This document shows, piece after piece, positions 11,707 to 26,660 of a DNA stretch of 64,000 nucleotides. The notes below the pieces were generated by a model. The model was not told where the DNA came from. It searched no databases and saw only the letters and a program-made list of their open reading frames with translations. Numbering within the stretch: position 1 is the first letter of the stretch; each line of letters opens with the position of its first letter. Both the position numbers and the translations under genes were made by a program. Source of the stretch: Saccharum officinarum (lineage: Eukaryota > Streptophyta > Magnoliopsida > Poales > Poaceae); NCBI GenBank assembly GCA_020631735.1, contig CM036197.1, positions 45,059,880-45,123,879 on the forward strand, read 5' to 3'.

Positions 11707-12505
11707 GTGGCTTGCGACTGGGAACGGGATCCTGGGAACATGTACCATCATCTAGTGCCTTGCTGTTGGATCTTAATTGATTTAGATCTCACAAGGTGTA
11801 TATGTGATCTTTGCATGTCATATGTTGTTCTTCTCATGAGCAGATTCCTTTGGAATGGAGAACGTTGGATACTATACGGCATACTCACATCAGACGCTGA
11901 TCCTACTGATGTTGGCTTGGGCTTGGACTTGGACTTGAACTATTCAATGACGCAAGACATTGAGTTTAGTGCTAATAATGTTCCTTCTGAATTTCAAACT
12001 GATCCTATGCAATCGCAGCCAGCTGAAGTTGCTGCTGTTAGTGGTCGTCGTGCTAAAAAGGGTGCGTCTCATAGGCAAAAAAAAAATTGACATAGAGGAA
12101 GATAAAGTCATATGCTCAGCTTGGTTGCAAGTTAGCAAAGATGCCATTGTCGGTGCCAATCAACCTCGTTCCACTTTTTGGGGTAGAATTCGTGCATTCT
12201 TTGAAGAACACAAGGATAAAAAGATAGCTACCATTGACAGGACAGAGGCTTCTATTATGCATAGATGGGGGACTATTCAGAGGGAGGTGAACAAGTTTTG
12301 TTCATGCTACGAGAAAATTGAGCGTAGGAATGCCAGTGGATGCACTATCCAAGACATGGTATGTTTTCGTAGTTGGTTCTTTCATTTGTTTTCCAAGATT
12401 TGGTTCATACGTGAAGATATCAACATTTTAAAATTTGCACATGTGCAGATAAATGCAGCATTCGAGACATACGTTGGAGAAGATGATGATCTGGAAGCGA
12501 CGTGA
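11707..12505 (+). pseudogene. PIF/Harbinger ORF1 (SANT/Myb-like) remnant
   Basis: Two overlapping frames hold the family sequence. The first (to about 12090) carries a Ser/Gln-rich leader and a basic GRRAKKGASHRQKK segment. The second, from about 12085, carries EEDKVICSAWLQVSKDAIVG, a STFWGRIRAFFEEHK segment, then HRWGTIQREVNKFC and a CYEKIERRNASG segment. This is the SANT/Myb-like DNA-binding region of PIF/Pong ORF1 proteins, often annotated in plants as glutathione S-transferase T3-like or NAM-associated. The frame change falls in a run of nine A residues near 12080. An intron-like stretch (GT at 12359, AG near 12448) separates the IQDM segment from the last INAAFETYVGEDDDLEA segment. The ORF then ends early, so the C-terminal part of the family is absent. 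In autonomous elements ORF1 helps the transposase bind the ends. Confidence 0.7.
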
Positions 12506-12721
12506 TCTGGAAGCCCTCTTCCGCCGCAGCTGCGAACAATTATGCGCCTCAGAACATTGAACAAAATAAAAAAAAATATGCCGGACACAAGTATTTACAA
12601 AGGACAAACCTTGTGCATCCGCAGCGAAAGCCTGTTTGATGGAGTCGGCGGCGGCATCGTGGGCACCGATCGTTCACAGCCTTTGTCCAACAGCGACGTT
12701 GATGGCTTCCTAGGGCACCGG

Positions 12722-12886
12722 TGGCCTGGACTGACCGACTGATCTCCAGCGGCACCGGCGGCCTGGACTGGGCGCCCGATCACCAGCGGCACCGGCGGCC
12801 ACTTCACGCGCAATCACCAGCGGCACCGGCGGCCTGGACTGGACGCCGATCACCAGCGGCACCGGCGGCCTGGACTGGACGCCGAC
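12722..12886. repeat. 36-bp GC-rich minisatellite, about four copies
   Basis: Units carry CACCAGCGGCACCGGCGGCC followed by TGGACTGG(A/G)CGCC. One unit is altered (CACTTCACGCGCAA in place of the TGGACTGG part). The array lies inside the PIF/Harbinger element, downstream of the ORF1 remnant, and creates overlapping repetitive ORFs on both strands that are not genes. Confidence 0.8.
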
Positions 12887-13044
12887 AAATTGACTCACCT
12901 GGGGCCACAAATTTAGTAATTGCCAAGTCCATTTGCAAAGTCCCTTGGAGATAGCCTATTTTTAGACTTTGCAGTTTGGTTTGGAACTTTGCAAACAACA
13001 ACAAATGCAAAGTCTATTTGCAAAGTCCCTTGGAGATGCTCTTA

Positions 13045-15439
13045 CCTACACCTAATCCTCAAGTATCACTTAAATCTTAATTTCCACTTAAACCTAAGGC
13101 TGTCAACCACAATGACATGATATGTATACGAACACAGATGCGATGGCGTGGCATGATTTAGACAGCTTTGGTTTGAAAATACCCGACTTTAAAATTCTGG
13201 ATCCGCCACTTGCGTGTGTGTGTGTTTTGGCGAAAGCCACATGCACAACGTTAGAGATAGGCAAGTTTTTTTTAAAAAAAAAGTTGTATAAAAGAAAACC
13301 ATGAGCTCACACTTCGATATACTAATCCAGTCATCCTCTACATCATAGGAGCTACAATCAACTAGGATTGGAGTTGCTACTACAATGTGTTTGTTTCGAG
13401 CTGAAATCTGATTCTCGATTGACCTATATACTAGAAGGTGTTTGCGAATGATGGACAAAATCCCACAATGGGTGAACGAAGCGCAGCTCATTTCTGGGGT
13501 GCGCGAAAAGAAGCTTGGCGACTGTGGCTACATAAACGCAGCTCAATTCTTGGGAGAGCAGAAACAAACACAACCAGTAATATCAAGCCTTTCGGTATCA
13601 TGCCCTCAGTTCTCTAGCGTTTTCGCTCTCCACAACCATACAATATGATATATGAAGTCAAGCTTGCTCTTTCATTTCCAAACAATATCCTATTTTCTAA
13701 CAAATCCTTTTTATAGCAGTTAAAAAATGCGAAAGTCTATATATACGCCAATTAGGATTACTATTTTCTAACAATTTTCTTTTTCAATCTTCAACTTGCA
13801 TGTCAGTCCGACTTTTAAGGTCGAACTACGAAATCAGGTAGGACGCCTTCCAAATGCCAAAATTGGATTGGTTTCAAAGATGCAATTCTATTTCTAAAAA
13901 ATAACAAAAATCAGTATAATTCATAACTACTTTATTTAAAATTATAAAAAATATGAAACTAGTACCAGCTTTTTTTCCCTAAAAATGCCATCTATATATT
14001 AGTCTTCTATTTGGAGTTATTCGGATAATAAACAAATATGATAGAAATAGCTACAAATAAAGCACCAACATAGATAATGTTTATAGAAAAATGGTATCGT
14101 ATCATATTTTGCTGATTTCAAATAAAATAGTTACTTTTTTTTATTAAAGATTAATCTATATTTTATTATTTCTTAGAAGAAAAAAAGTCCAAAATATTAC
14201 TCTTAAGTATGGCCTATGTGCAGATAACCCCATAAACTATCGTTTGATTCGGTTTATTTCCTTCAATTAACACTAAAAATACAAAATTGTATTAAACATA
14301 ATGATACAAATTCATAATGTCTTTTTAAATAATTTATGGTATCCCCTATCACCTCACAAAATTTGAAATTAAAATCCAACTTGTGCGTAGAGAAACGAAA
14401 AATAAAAATCTTGTTATTAAGAGGTAAGGGAGTAAACTAAATCGAATGTAGTTTTGAGGGTTATCTGGACATAAGAGATATTTGGATGTAGTAATTTAAC
14501 CTTTTTCTTTTTAGAAATAGAAAAGTGTTTTTTGAAACTAGTCAAATAACGACGCTCGGTAATACGATACCATTTCATAGTTTAGGGTTGAATTTCGAAC
14601 TATCGTGTAAATTGGAGGTTGAAAAATGAACCTAACCATAGAAATAATAATATTCAAGTTCTTTTTCTTGTTCCGCCTTCAAACTTGATCAAGGCCACAT
14701 GTTGATTTATTCCAAACCTACTGGCTAGTGAACAAACAAGGTACTTTGCAGCAGCAATAGGTTCAGACTTGCGGTGCAGCATGTTCTCTTTATTTGCACG
14801 TCAAGTTTCAGCCATTCCTTGCTCACGAAAAAGTTTGAGCCATTCCCTGGGAAGGTAGGTGGGACGACTGGCCAAATGCAAATGGGCATGCTACATATAA
14901 CCGTAGGCTTGCTACCGTCAGAGACTCAGATACATGGTATCGGGTTACAGTCCAAACAAGAAATTCCAAGGCCGGTGAAAGATAAGGATATATATATATA
15001 GGTACAGTCACCCAGTCCTGCCATGACGCAAAAGCTTATAGAAATCAGATGGCATAAATACTATCCAGGGCCAAAGGTTGGTGGGTCGAACGGACCAGGC
15101 CATCAGGTCATCGAGAAAGCTCTCATGCTCCTCCATTTCTAGGCTAGCCTAGGGCAGGACCAGTCAGGCACGCAAGTCTCAATCGATTCATAAGAGGAGG
15201 AGGCCATGGAGGTAGCCAAGTAGAAGGCAGTCACCTTAAACAACGGTATGCACTGCAAGGAGGAAACATAGCTTTCAGCCGTTGCTTTTACTTTCATTTC
15301 ATATATGTTTCAGGAAGTTTGATCATCCCTCGTTCGTTTTAGAAAAGGAAAGTTTGATCAACGTTCTTGTTCAGAATCAAGTTCTTAGCTCTTAGATGCA
15401 TTTCGTATCTTGTTGTTAGAAAGCTGGTGAACAAGATAG
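13045..15439. other. intergenic, AT-rich; upstream region of the bHLH gene
   Basis: 13.65-14.65 kb is strongly AT-rich, with homopolymer runs and no ORF of note. A short T8/A9 palindrome lies near 13265-13283, and an alternating TA run near 14989-15000. 14.75-15.25 kb should contain the 5' exons of the bHLH gene. I looked for an ATG-led exon with a PIF N-terminal phytochrome-binding motif and could not find one. Confidence 0.35.
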
Positions 15440-16657
15440 TCAAGAGCTCATGGAAGATGGCAGTGCTCCAAGACGGTCTACTCCCCCACCACACGCAGAA
15501 GCAGATCTGCTGAGTTCCACAATTTTTCAGAAAGGGTAGGTTGTTATCGATCATGCATATATATGGACGGATCATGACCAGTTGTCGGCATTTGATCTCT
15601 TTTGTTTGGAACATTTGTAGAGGAGAAGGGATAGGATCAACGAGAAGCTGAAAGCATTACAGGAGCTTCTTCCAAACTGCACCAAGGTAACATGTGTTGC
15701 ATCTTTTCCTCAAAAAAGAACATGTGTTGCATCTTAATTTTAATTCCACCATACCTCTTCTGCTGTCTTCTTTTCATCTGATCTCAGAATAGCTTGTTTC
15801 AGACCGACAAAGTTTCGATGCTAGATGAAGCGATCGACTACCTAAAATCCCTTCAGCTACAGCTTCAGGTACTGAATGACATCATATCATATGCACAAGT
15901 TGGTTACACTTGACATATTTATTTTTCTTATCTTCCTCTCTCCTGCATCCTTTCCTGTTCTATTTATTCAGCCTCTAGATCTTATGGGTGCTATAGTAGT
16001 ATAGTCTGAAGATGTAAACTGCCAATGCAATTCATCCATGGATTTTCTGATCATCACATTGTCATATATGCACACAGATGCTGGTCATGGGGAAGGGAAT
16101 GGCACCGGTGGTTCCTCCTGAGCTGCAGCAATACATGCATTACATCACGGCTGACCCTGCCCAGATGCCTCCGTTGCGCCCCACCGGCCAGCAGCCCCGG
16201 CAATTTCAGATAACTCAAGCCAATCCCCAGCGTCAATCTAACGTCGAGTCCGATTTCTTGAGCCAGATGCAGAACTTGCACCCTTCTGAGCCGCCTCAGA
16301 ACTTCCTCAGGCCACCGAAATTGCAACTTTATACGCCGGTAAGAGGTTCAAACATCATGACTATCAAAGTTAATTTTAGCGTTTTCTTGTCTTTATTTTT
16401 CTGTTCTGTTATTTCACGCATTTCAAAATTTAAGATTTTTTCTTTTTGGAAAGAAAGATGAAATTTTAAGCTGCTAGATCAGGGATATATAGTTCAGGTG
16501 CTAAAACTGCAGCTTTTACCTGCACAGTGCTAGCTACTCATCATGCCTCATGAGGAGTTTACCTCTGATTCAGGAACAGAGGGGTGGCCTACCTAGCACG
16601 AGCCACTACACTGGCTGGATTTCTGGGAGGAGTTCCTCGTATAACTTCATGGAGTGA
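15440..16657 (+). CDS. PIF-like bHLH transcription factor (5' part not resolved)
   Basis: I trace five exons: 15440-15535, 15621-15686, 15803-15868, 16078-16338 and 16574-16657. All joins are in phase with GT-AG borders. Together they encode 190 residues ending in a normal TGA. The bHLH is complete: an RRSRSAEFHNFSE lead-in, the basic region SERRRRDRINEKLKALQELL, a helix boundary at PNCTK, then TDKVSMLDEAIDYLKSLQLQ. The H/E/R pattern of the basic region predicts G-box (CACGTG) binding, and the lead-in and helix 2 place it in the phytochrome-interacting-factor clade (group VII). The C-terminal tail is Gln/Pro-rich. Nuclear. The exon at 15440 follows an in-frame TAG that would sit in the intron, and it contains no ATG in this frame. 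At least one upstream exon is therefore missing from the model, and the APB motif was not found. The gene could be N-terminally truncated or have distant first exons. Confidence 0.8.
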
Positions 16658-17518
16658 TGTGCTCCTGATGACAAAATTTGACACCGTGCAGCCTTGAACT
16701 CTTTGAACTCAGAAGAGAGCGTTCAGTCTGGGACCTGCAGCATGCTTCGCCTGAGAGAATCCCATGAATGTGTTGTAGTTAACTAGCTAGTTGTGTTATT
16801 AAATAAAAAGTTGTGACTGTGATGCTGCTCATTTTGCAATCTGAATCTCACCGTTCAATTCCCCTTCATGTTGTGTTCATGCAAAGGCTGATCGATGGCG
16901 TCTGTGTTTATCTATACAGCAGTGTGCTACTGTCTGCGTTTTCTGATTGTCAGAGGAACATGTCTAGTTCAAATCCAGTGCGTCACAAAGATATTATTGC
17001 AGTTTCAGCATGCAATCACAAAGTATTGCCATAGCCAAACTATCATTCTCTCTATGAAAGAGAGAGAGAGAGTTTTCACTTTTCAGGGACATTCTTCTCC
17101 CCACCAATGAGCTATTGCCGGCAATTTGAGAGACACATCTGCCTCTGGGACTGAGAATTCACATTATCCTCCCCCCACAACTTGGCGAATCTTTCAGCTT
17201 CCATTCTTCTGCGTCTGCAGGTATGTTGCTGCACTGAAAATTAAGAGTCAAAAGCAGGACTTCTGCTACCACTTCATGCCCATACCGTCAGGCAGCATGG
17301 GCAAGACTGATTTCAGTGAACCATTCATAGGGCACATAAAATTCACTATATTTATTGTAGCCTGGAATCTAGCTCTATGCTGACACTGAACAGATTAGCA
17401 TTACACGTGCAAACGTAAGCAGCCGAAATTCACTCCAGCAGATCGGCAGGGTTCTCCCTTTGCTTCATCAGATGATGCTGCACGGCACGAATTTCAGTTC
17501 GCGTTTTGCAGCAGGCAT
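16658..17518. other. intergenic between bHLH and FLS2 3' half
   Basis: This should hold the 3' UTR of the bHLH gene (plus) and that of the FLS2 half (minus), since the two genes converge here. A (GA)n run lies at about 17057-17072. No further ORF is convincing. Confidence 0.45.
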
Positions 17519-20058
<2,540 letters not shown>

Positions 20059-20259
20059 TTCTCCCCCTTGATCTCACTTATACATTAACCTTTCATCTTT
20101 GACTTCAATGCTTTTAACTTTACTCGTTCCATCACAGATAAATGCATAGAGCATGTTTCATCGTCACGGTCAATCGCCGATAGATTCGACAGCTACAATG
20201 CGCGTCTCTGATCTGAAACAATTACTTTAACTTTTGGGCCCTTTATTATAGTCCAGGAG

Positions 20260-23200
20260 TCATAGGCTTTCCCTTAAACCCATGCCGGCTACATGTTCCC
20301 TGAACACGTTGGGTGGTAAGCCTTTTGTAAACGGATCCGCGAGCATCTTTTCAGTGCTTATATGCTCAAGATTTATAATTTGATCCCGGACTTTATCCTT
20401 CACAACATAATACTTTATGTCAATGTGTTTGGCAGCATCACTTGACCTATTGTTGTGAGCGTACTGTACTGCTGGATTATTATCGCAGTATAACTTTAGT
20501 GGCTTATGTATGCTGTCGACCATCTTCAAACCGGGTATGAACTTCTTTAGCCAGTTCACCTGCCCCGTTGCCTCATAACACGCTACAAACTCGGCATACA
20601 TTGTGGACGATGTAGTGACGGTTTGTTTTGAGCTTTTCCATGAAATTGCTCCTCCTGCGAGAGTGAACACATATCCTGTCGTGGATTTTCTATCATCTCC
20701 CGCATAATCAGAATCCGAATACCCCACTATCTGGAGATAATCTGATTTTCTATACGTCAACATGAGGCCTTTCGTACCTTGCAAATATCGCAAGACTTTC
20801 TTTACCAGTTTCCAGTGTTCAATTCCTGGATTACTTTGAAATCTGCCAAGCAACCCGGTAACAAAAGCTAAGTCAGGGCGCGTGCACACTTGAGCATATT
20901 GTAGGCTTCCGACAGCAGAAGCATATGGAACCACTTTCATTTGATCGAGCTCGTATTGGTTCCTTAGGCATTGAAAATCTTCATATCTGTCGCCCTTGAC
21001 AATGGGTGCAGGTGATGCACTACATTTATGCATACTGAATTTCTTTAAAACCTTTTCTATGTATGCCTTTTGTGAAAGTCCTAATACCCCTTTACTTCTA
21101 TCTCGGTGAATCTCTATGCCTAAAACAAAAGACGCTTCACCAAGATCTTTCATATCAAATTTTGAAGATAAAAACTTCTTTGTCTCCAGTAGTAGATGAA
21201 CATCACTACTAGCAAGTAAGATATCATCTACGTATAGGATTAGAAAGATATACCTTCCATTCTTAAACTTTGCATAAACACAATTATCCTCAATATTTTC
21301 TTTAAACCCAAAATTCTTTATTGTTCTGTCAAACTTCAAATACCACTGTCTTGAAGCTTGCTTTAACCCATAAATCGATTTCTTTAAGCGGCATCCCATT
21401 CGTTCTTTTCCTTCCATGACAAAACCTTTTGGTTGAGCCATGTAAACATTTTCCTCCAGATCCCCATTCAGGAATGCCGTTTTTACATCTATCTGATGTA
21501 ACTCTAAATCGTAGTGTGCCACTAATGCCATTATAATTCTGAAGGAATCTTTACATGAGACTGGAGAAAACATCTCATTGTAATCAATCCCTTCTCTTTG
21601 TGTGAAACCTTTTACCACAAGTCGCGCTTTAAACCTTTCAATATTCCCTTGGGAGTCACGTTTTGTCTTATAAACCCATTTACAGCCTACTGTCTTGGCT
21701 CCTTTAGGAATATGTTCTAAGTCCCAAACTTTGTTGGTACTCATTGACTTTATTTCATCTTCCATGGCCTCAAGCCACTTGGATGAATTATCGCTTCTCA
21801 TGGCTTCTTCAAATGAAGTGGGATCACCCTCCATTTGAAATTCTTCAGTGTTATACACCTCATAATCATCAGGTATAGCTGATCTTCTAGCTCTTTGGGA
21901 CCTTCTCGGGGCCTCCATATTTGGCACATTTTCAGTTTGAGGCTGTTGTTGCTCCCCCTCATCTGTGGCATCAGTTTGTATAGGTTCCTGAAGGACAGGT
22001 TCCTCATCATTATTTACTGTCACCATAGGAGAACTGACAACAGGTGTTGGCACTACAGTATCTGGCACTGTTGGTGCAACAAGAACAGGTAGTTCAAAGA
22101 ATGGTTCCTGAATCATCGGAGTGGGCACACATACCCGCTTCTCCTCAAGAACAATTTCTCGAGCCACCATGCTCCCCCTCATCATTTCATCCTCTAAGAT
22201 AACAGCGTGTCTCGTTTCTACAAATTTTGTGTATCTATCTGAACAGTAGAAACGAAAACCTTTTGACTTTTCAGGATAGCCAATAAAATGGCGGCTAACT
22301 GTTTTGAGATCTAGCTTCCCAATATTTGGGTTAAACACTTTTGCCTCAGCAGGACTCCCCCACACACGTAAGTGTTTTAGTGAGGGTTCTCTTCCTGTCC
22401 ACAATTCATATGGTGTTTTGGGCACCGCTTTGCTTGGTACTCTATTTAGAATATGAATGACGGTTTTTAACGCCTCCATCCATAGACTTAATGGCAAGTC
22501 AGAGTAACTCATCATACTACGCACCATATCTATTAAGGTACGGTTTCGCCTTTCAGCTACTCCATTCTGCTGAGGTTCGCCCGGTGTAGAATACTGGGCT
22601 ACTATGCCATTCTCCTGTAGAAACCTTGCAAAGGGTCCAGGAGCTTGGCCATATGGGGTATGTCGACCGTAGTACTCCCCACCACGATCAGACCGAACCA
22701 CTTTAATCTTTAAATTATACTGATTTTCAACTTCAGCCTTAAATATTTTAAATTTATCCAACGCTTCATTTCTTTCTTTAATTGGATAAATGTAACCATA
22801 ACGAGAGTAGTCATCTGTGAATGTTATGAACGAATCAAAACCATCCACACTTTTCACAGAAAAAGGACCACAGATGTCTGTGTGAATTATCTGTAGAATT
22901 CCTGTGCTTCGTTTAGCATCCTTTTTAATTTGCTTTGTGTATTTTCCTTTAATGCATTCTCTGCACTGTTCAAAATCTGAGAACTCTAATGGAGAAAGAA
23001 TATCATTCTTAACTAGTCTCTCTATTCTCCCCTTCGAAATATGGCCTAAACGACAGTGCCATAATTTCGACGACGCATCTTGAGTTCTCTTTCATTTTCT
23101 ATTCACGTTCACAAACGAGAATACGTTATCATTCGCATCACATACGGAATTCACATTTTCACGAAGTGATAACAAATAAAGATCTTGCTTTTGAAAAGCA

Positions 23201-24438
23201 AGGCCAACACATTCATTATTACATAATATTTCACATTTTCCATCTCCAAAATGACAATCAAATCCATCGTTGTCCAAACATGACACACTAATCAAGTTTC
23301 TTTGTAATGACGGAACAAATAAAACATCTTTTAACAAAAGAATGAATCCATCAGCAAGCTCTAAGGAGACATCACCAACAGCTTCGACGTCTGCTTGGAC
23401 TCCATTTGCGACTTTAACGTGCCTTTCGCTTCTTTGCGTAGTTCTCGTCGAACGGAATCCCTGTAAAGAATTTGCAACATGAATAGTTGCTCCTGAGTCA
23501 ATCCACCGAGTAGATTTCGAATACTGTACATACAGGGATTCATTTATAAACGTAATCATGTTCTCACCTTGCTTTGCCATGATCATCTTTAGGAATTCGG
23601 GACAATCTTTCTTGTAATGTCCCGTCTTCTTGCAGTGAAGACACTGATCTTTGTTCACTGTGAATTTGTTCTGCTGAGACTGATGCTGCATGGGAGCTTT
23701 GCCCTTTGGCTTTGAGGGAGAGTTGGCATTGGCATTGAAATTCTTTCTTTTGTTGTCTTTAACAAAATTGAGAGTACCACCATTGGCGGCTTTTATCCTC
23801 TCTTCCTCCTGTGCACACATCGCCATACAACGTTCTAGATCCCATTTCTCGGGCTGAATGTTGTAGTTGACAACAAATGTGTCAAAATCTTTTGGTAAAG
23901 AAGCAAAAATCAAATGGACAAGAAACTCTTCCGTAAGAGCCAGATCCATTGGTTTTAGCCTGCTGTTCAAATGGTTCATTTTTTATATGTGCTCTCTTAT
24001 GCCATTGCCATGTACACCTCCAGTGTATTTTTCTGTTACCAGCTGCTTTATCAGCTGAGTAGCATATGTCTTTGAAGAGCCATAGAACTGACTCTTTATC
24101 CTTTCCAAGTATTCTGTGACAGTGTCACACTCTTGGATTGAGCCCATTATGGTAGGCTCAATTGTGTTCTTTATGATAGCAACACACTTTTTGTTGGCAT
24201 TGACCCACTTTTGTTTTTATAGGTCATATGCTATCTGTATGGGAGCATGGTCCCTCTCCTTTTTCTGCCATTCAGCATCAGACTCATTTGCCTCCCTCAC
24301 CGGTGCCACAGGTTCACTGAGGCATGGTGTGGTGACCACCCAGTCCACCTCAGCCAAAACAAAGGCAAGGTCAATTTTCTTTTTTCATTCGTTGTAGTTG
24401 TCACCTTTGAGGGGTGGAATATCTTTGATAAACCCCAT
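20260..24438 (-). pseudogene. copia gag-pol polyprotein, one frame with four internal stops
   Basis: The whole polyprotein lies in a single frame of 1,393 codons from an ATG at 24438 (MGFIKDIPPLKGDNYNE). It has no frameshift but has four nonsense codons: TGA 24385-24387, TAA 24217-24219, TAA 23983-23985 and TGA 23092-23094. Three are in gag and one lies between protease and integrase. Domains in order: gag of the UBN2 type; a CCHC knuckle (CLHCKKTGHYKKDC, about residue 266); aspartic protease with DSGA (about residue 314); the GAG-pre-integrase HCRLGH segment; an integrase core with DDYSRYGY and [10 protein letters not shown]; reverse transcriptase with YVDD (about residue 1069); and RNase H near KHIDIKYY. 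The frame from 22857 to 20260 is open for 865 residues, so decay is recent. Integrase upstream of RT defines Ty1-copia. I do not assign the lineage with confidence. Confidence 0.92.
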
Positions 24439-24632
24439 CAAAGAGTAACCTCCTAAAAATATAAGTCATATAAAGTGAGAACATAATTATAACAACAATA
24501 ATCGCATGCCTTAGTTTAACGTTGGTCAAAATCAAAACATACAATTATTTTATACATTAAATCTACATCACCGTTGGGCATAAATAGAAATAATGCATAA
24601 TCTTTTAAAATTATAATATTGCTATTAACAAT

Positions 24633-26215
24633 TGAAAGGATCAAGATGCCCAAGAGGGGGGGTGAATTGGGCTTTTCTAAAAAATAAAAGCAAGGAATAA
24701 ATCCTACAAGCTGAAATTCACCCCTAGTGTCTATTTGTGTTCCTAGAGAGTCTACCGATACAAAGTTTTGCACCCTAGTTTCCAATCCTAGTCTAGCATG
24801 GCAAGTCTAGGAATGTAAACAAGCAATGTAAGTAAATACGAGAAAGTAAATGCTTGAATGTAAAGGGGCAAAGAACACGGCGATGTTTTTTCGAGGTATC
24901 GGAGAGTCGCCACTCCCCACTAGTCCTCGTTGGAGCACCCGCGCAAGGGTGTCGCTCCCCCTTGATCCGCGCAAGGATCAAGTGCTCTCTACGGGTTGAT
25001 TCTTCGACACTCCGTCGCGGTGAATCACCCACAACCGCTCACAAGATGAGTTGGATCATCCACAAGCTCCGCCGGATGAACACCAAACTCCCAATCACCA
25101 CCAAGCCGTCTAGGTGATGGCGATCACCAAGAGTAACAAGCTAGAACTCTCACTTGACCTCTACGAGCCTAAATGAGAAAGTGGATGCACACTTGTTACT
25201 CTCTAATCGCTAGTGAGGAACTCTCAAGCTTTGATTCTCAAATCTCTATCCTCACTAGTGCTCTTGCACTCCCTTGCACTTCAAAGGTGTTTAACAGCTG
25301 ATCAAATGAGCAAGAGAGCTCTAAAAGAGGTGGAGGGGTTGTATTTATACACCCCTCAGAGAAAACGAACCGTTACTTTCTGGCACGGGGTCACCGGACG
25401 CGCCGGTGCAACACACCGGACGCGCCGGTCCCCCGTAACGGTCAAAACGCGATTTCGAAATCGAAACACCGGACGCACCGGTCAGGTAGCACCGGACGCG
25501 TCCGACGTGCAAGGGTGCTTACTGGACTTACACCGGACGCGAGGCCGCGTCCGATGCCTGAAGACCGGACGCGTCCGGTCCTCTCTGGACCTTACTGGAC
25601 TCGCACCGGACGCGCCGATCAAGTCCAGGTCGCGTCCGACGGGCGTTTTCTCTCGGTGACACGTGTCGGTCGTTGACCACCGCGTCCGGTCCTCGCGAGG
25701 ACCGCGTCCGGTGGTCGAGGCCGAAACCTAGTCGCGGTAACGTATACACCGGACGCGTCCGGTGTTCCCGAAGACCGCGTCCGGTGCCTAGAAAACAGCC
25801 CGAAACGCGTCGCAACTTCAACCAAGTTGCTTCTAACTGAACCTTGAGCCAATCTAGGGTTGCCTAGCGCCAAGTTTAACAAGTGTGCACCACACCTAAA
25901 CATAGGACTTGCCTAGGTCAAGCTACCCATTCATGCCCCCTTTATAGTACGGCCATAAGAGAAAAACGAAGATCTAACGACTATTCCGAATGTGTCTCAA
26001 CACTTCGTCATCCGGAACTAACCGTCCTTAATCTTGACGTCACTCTTTTGAAAACCGAAACGATTTCCATCAAGGGACACGAAGCCACAGTGCTCAAAGC
26101 AGTTATCACCTCCATGACCTAACTTACCAATGTTTCTGCAAAACACACGTTAGTCATGGTAATAAAGTGTTGTCATTAATTACCGAAACCAAACCTTGGG
26201 GCCTAGATGCTTTCA
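24633..26215 (-). repeat. sirevirus 3' LTR, 1,583 bp
   Basis: TGAAAG...TTTCA ends. It holds a minus-strand TATAAATA box (25342-25349) and, upstream in element sense (about 25397-25790), a dense array of ACCGGACGCG(T/C)CCGGT-like palindromes. The ORFs across this array are by-products of the repeats. Confidence 0.93.
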
Positions 26216-26230
26216 ATCTCCCCCTTTTTG
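26216..26230 (-). other. sirevirus polypurine tract
   Basis: Directly next to the 3' LTR, the minus strand reads CAAAAAGGGGGAGAT. This purine tract is the expected primer site for plus-strand DNA synthesis. Confidence 0.85.
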
Positions 26231-26660
26231 GTGATTGATGACAACACTAAGTTTCAATGGATTAGAGTGAAGGTTTTCAAGCATGCTTGGTTCACATAAG
26301 CAAAATACAATAAGCACAAGGGGTTAGGAATTGCTTATGTGCTCCAAGCCAAAAGAGTGTACTTCATAAGATAAGACAAAAAGCGTTAGTACACATAAGG
26401 ATAGCTCATAAGTAATCAGAGTAAGGCACGGAAGCACAACCTTAGAGCTATAGCTAAAACGGTGACAAATATTAATCACTGAGACGAGTAACACATTAAG
26501 ATTTAAGGTTTACGACTCGACGACAATGTCACACGAATGCAATGCTGAAAATAAACAAGATATGCATGAAGAAGCACACGAAAAAACGAAAACCCACTAA
26601 CAAACTCCCCCTGAAACTACTCTCTCTCCCCCTTTGGCATCAAGCGCCAAAAAAACTAAT

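Larger units (their letters stand above)
11131..13041 (+). mobile_element. PIF/Harbinger-type transposon, 1.9 kb, transposase lost
   Basis: The left end reads GAGCATCTCGAAGGGACTTT and continues GCAAAT. The right end is its inverted match (GAGCATCTCCAAGGGACTTT, then GCAAAT). A 3-bp TTA duplication flanks both sides (11128-11130 and 13042-13044), diagnostic of PIF/Harbinger. A second copy of the terminal word lies subterminally near 12925-12955. The interior holds an ORF1-type remnant and a minisatellite, but no DDE transposase, so the element would need one in trans. Confidence 0.88.

Noticed and set aside
25396..25790. Regularly repeated palindromes resembling a CRISPR array
   Set aside because: Spacing is irregular, the units are GC palindromes of an LTR U3, and the sequence is eukaryotic.
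25213..25903. ORFs with repeated RTRR/GRVR-like peptides in the LTRs (also at 37.0-37.6 and 56.7-57.4 kb)
   Set aside because: They are translations of the CGGACGCG palindrome array of a non-coding LTR.
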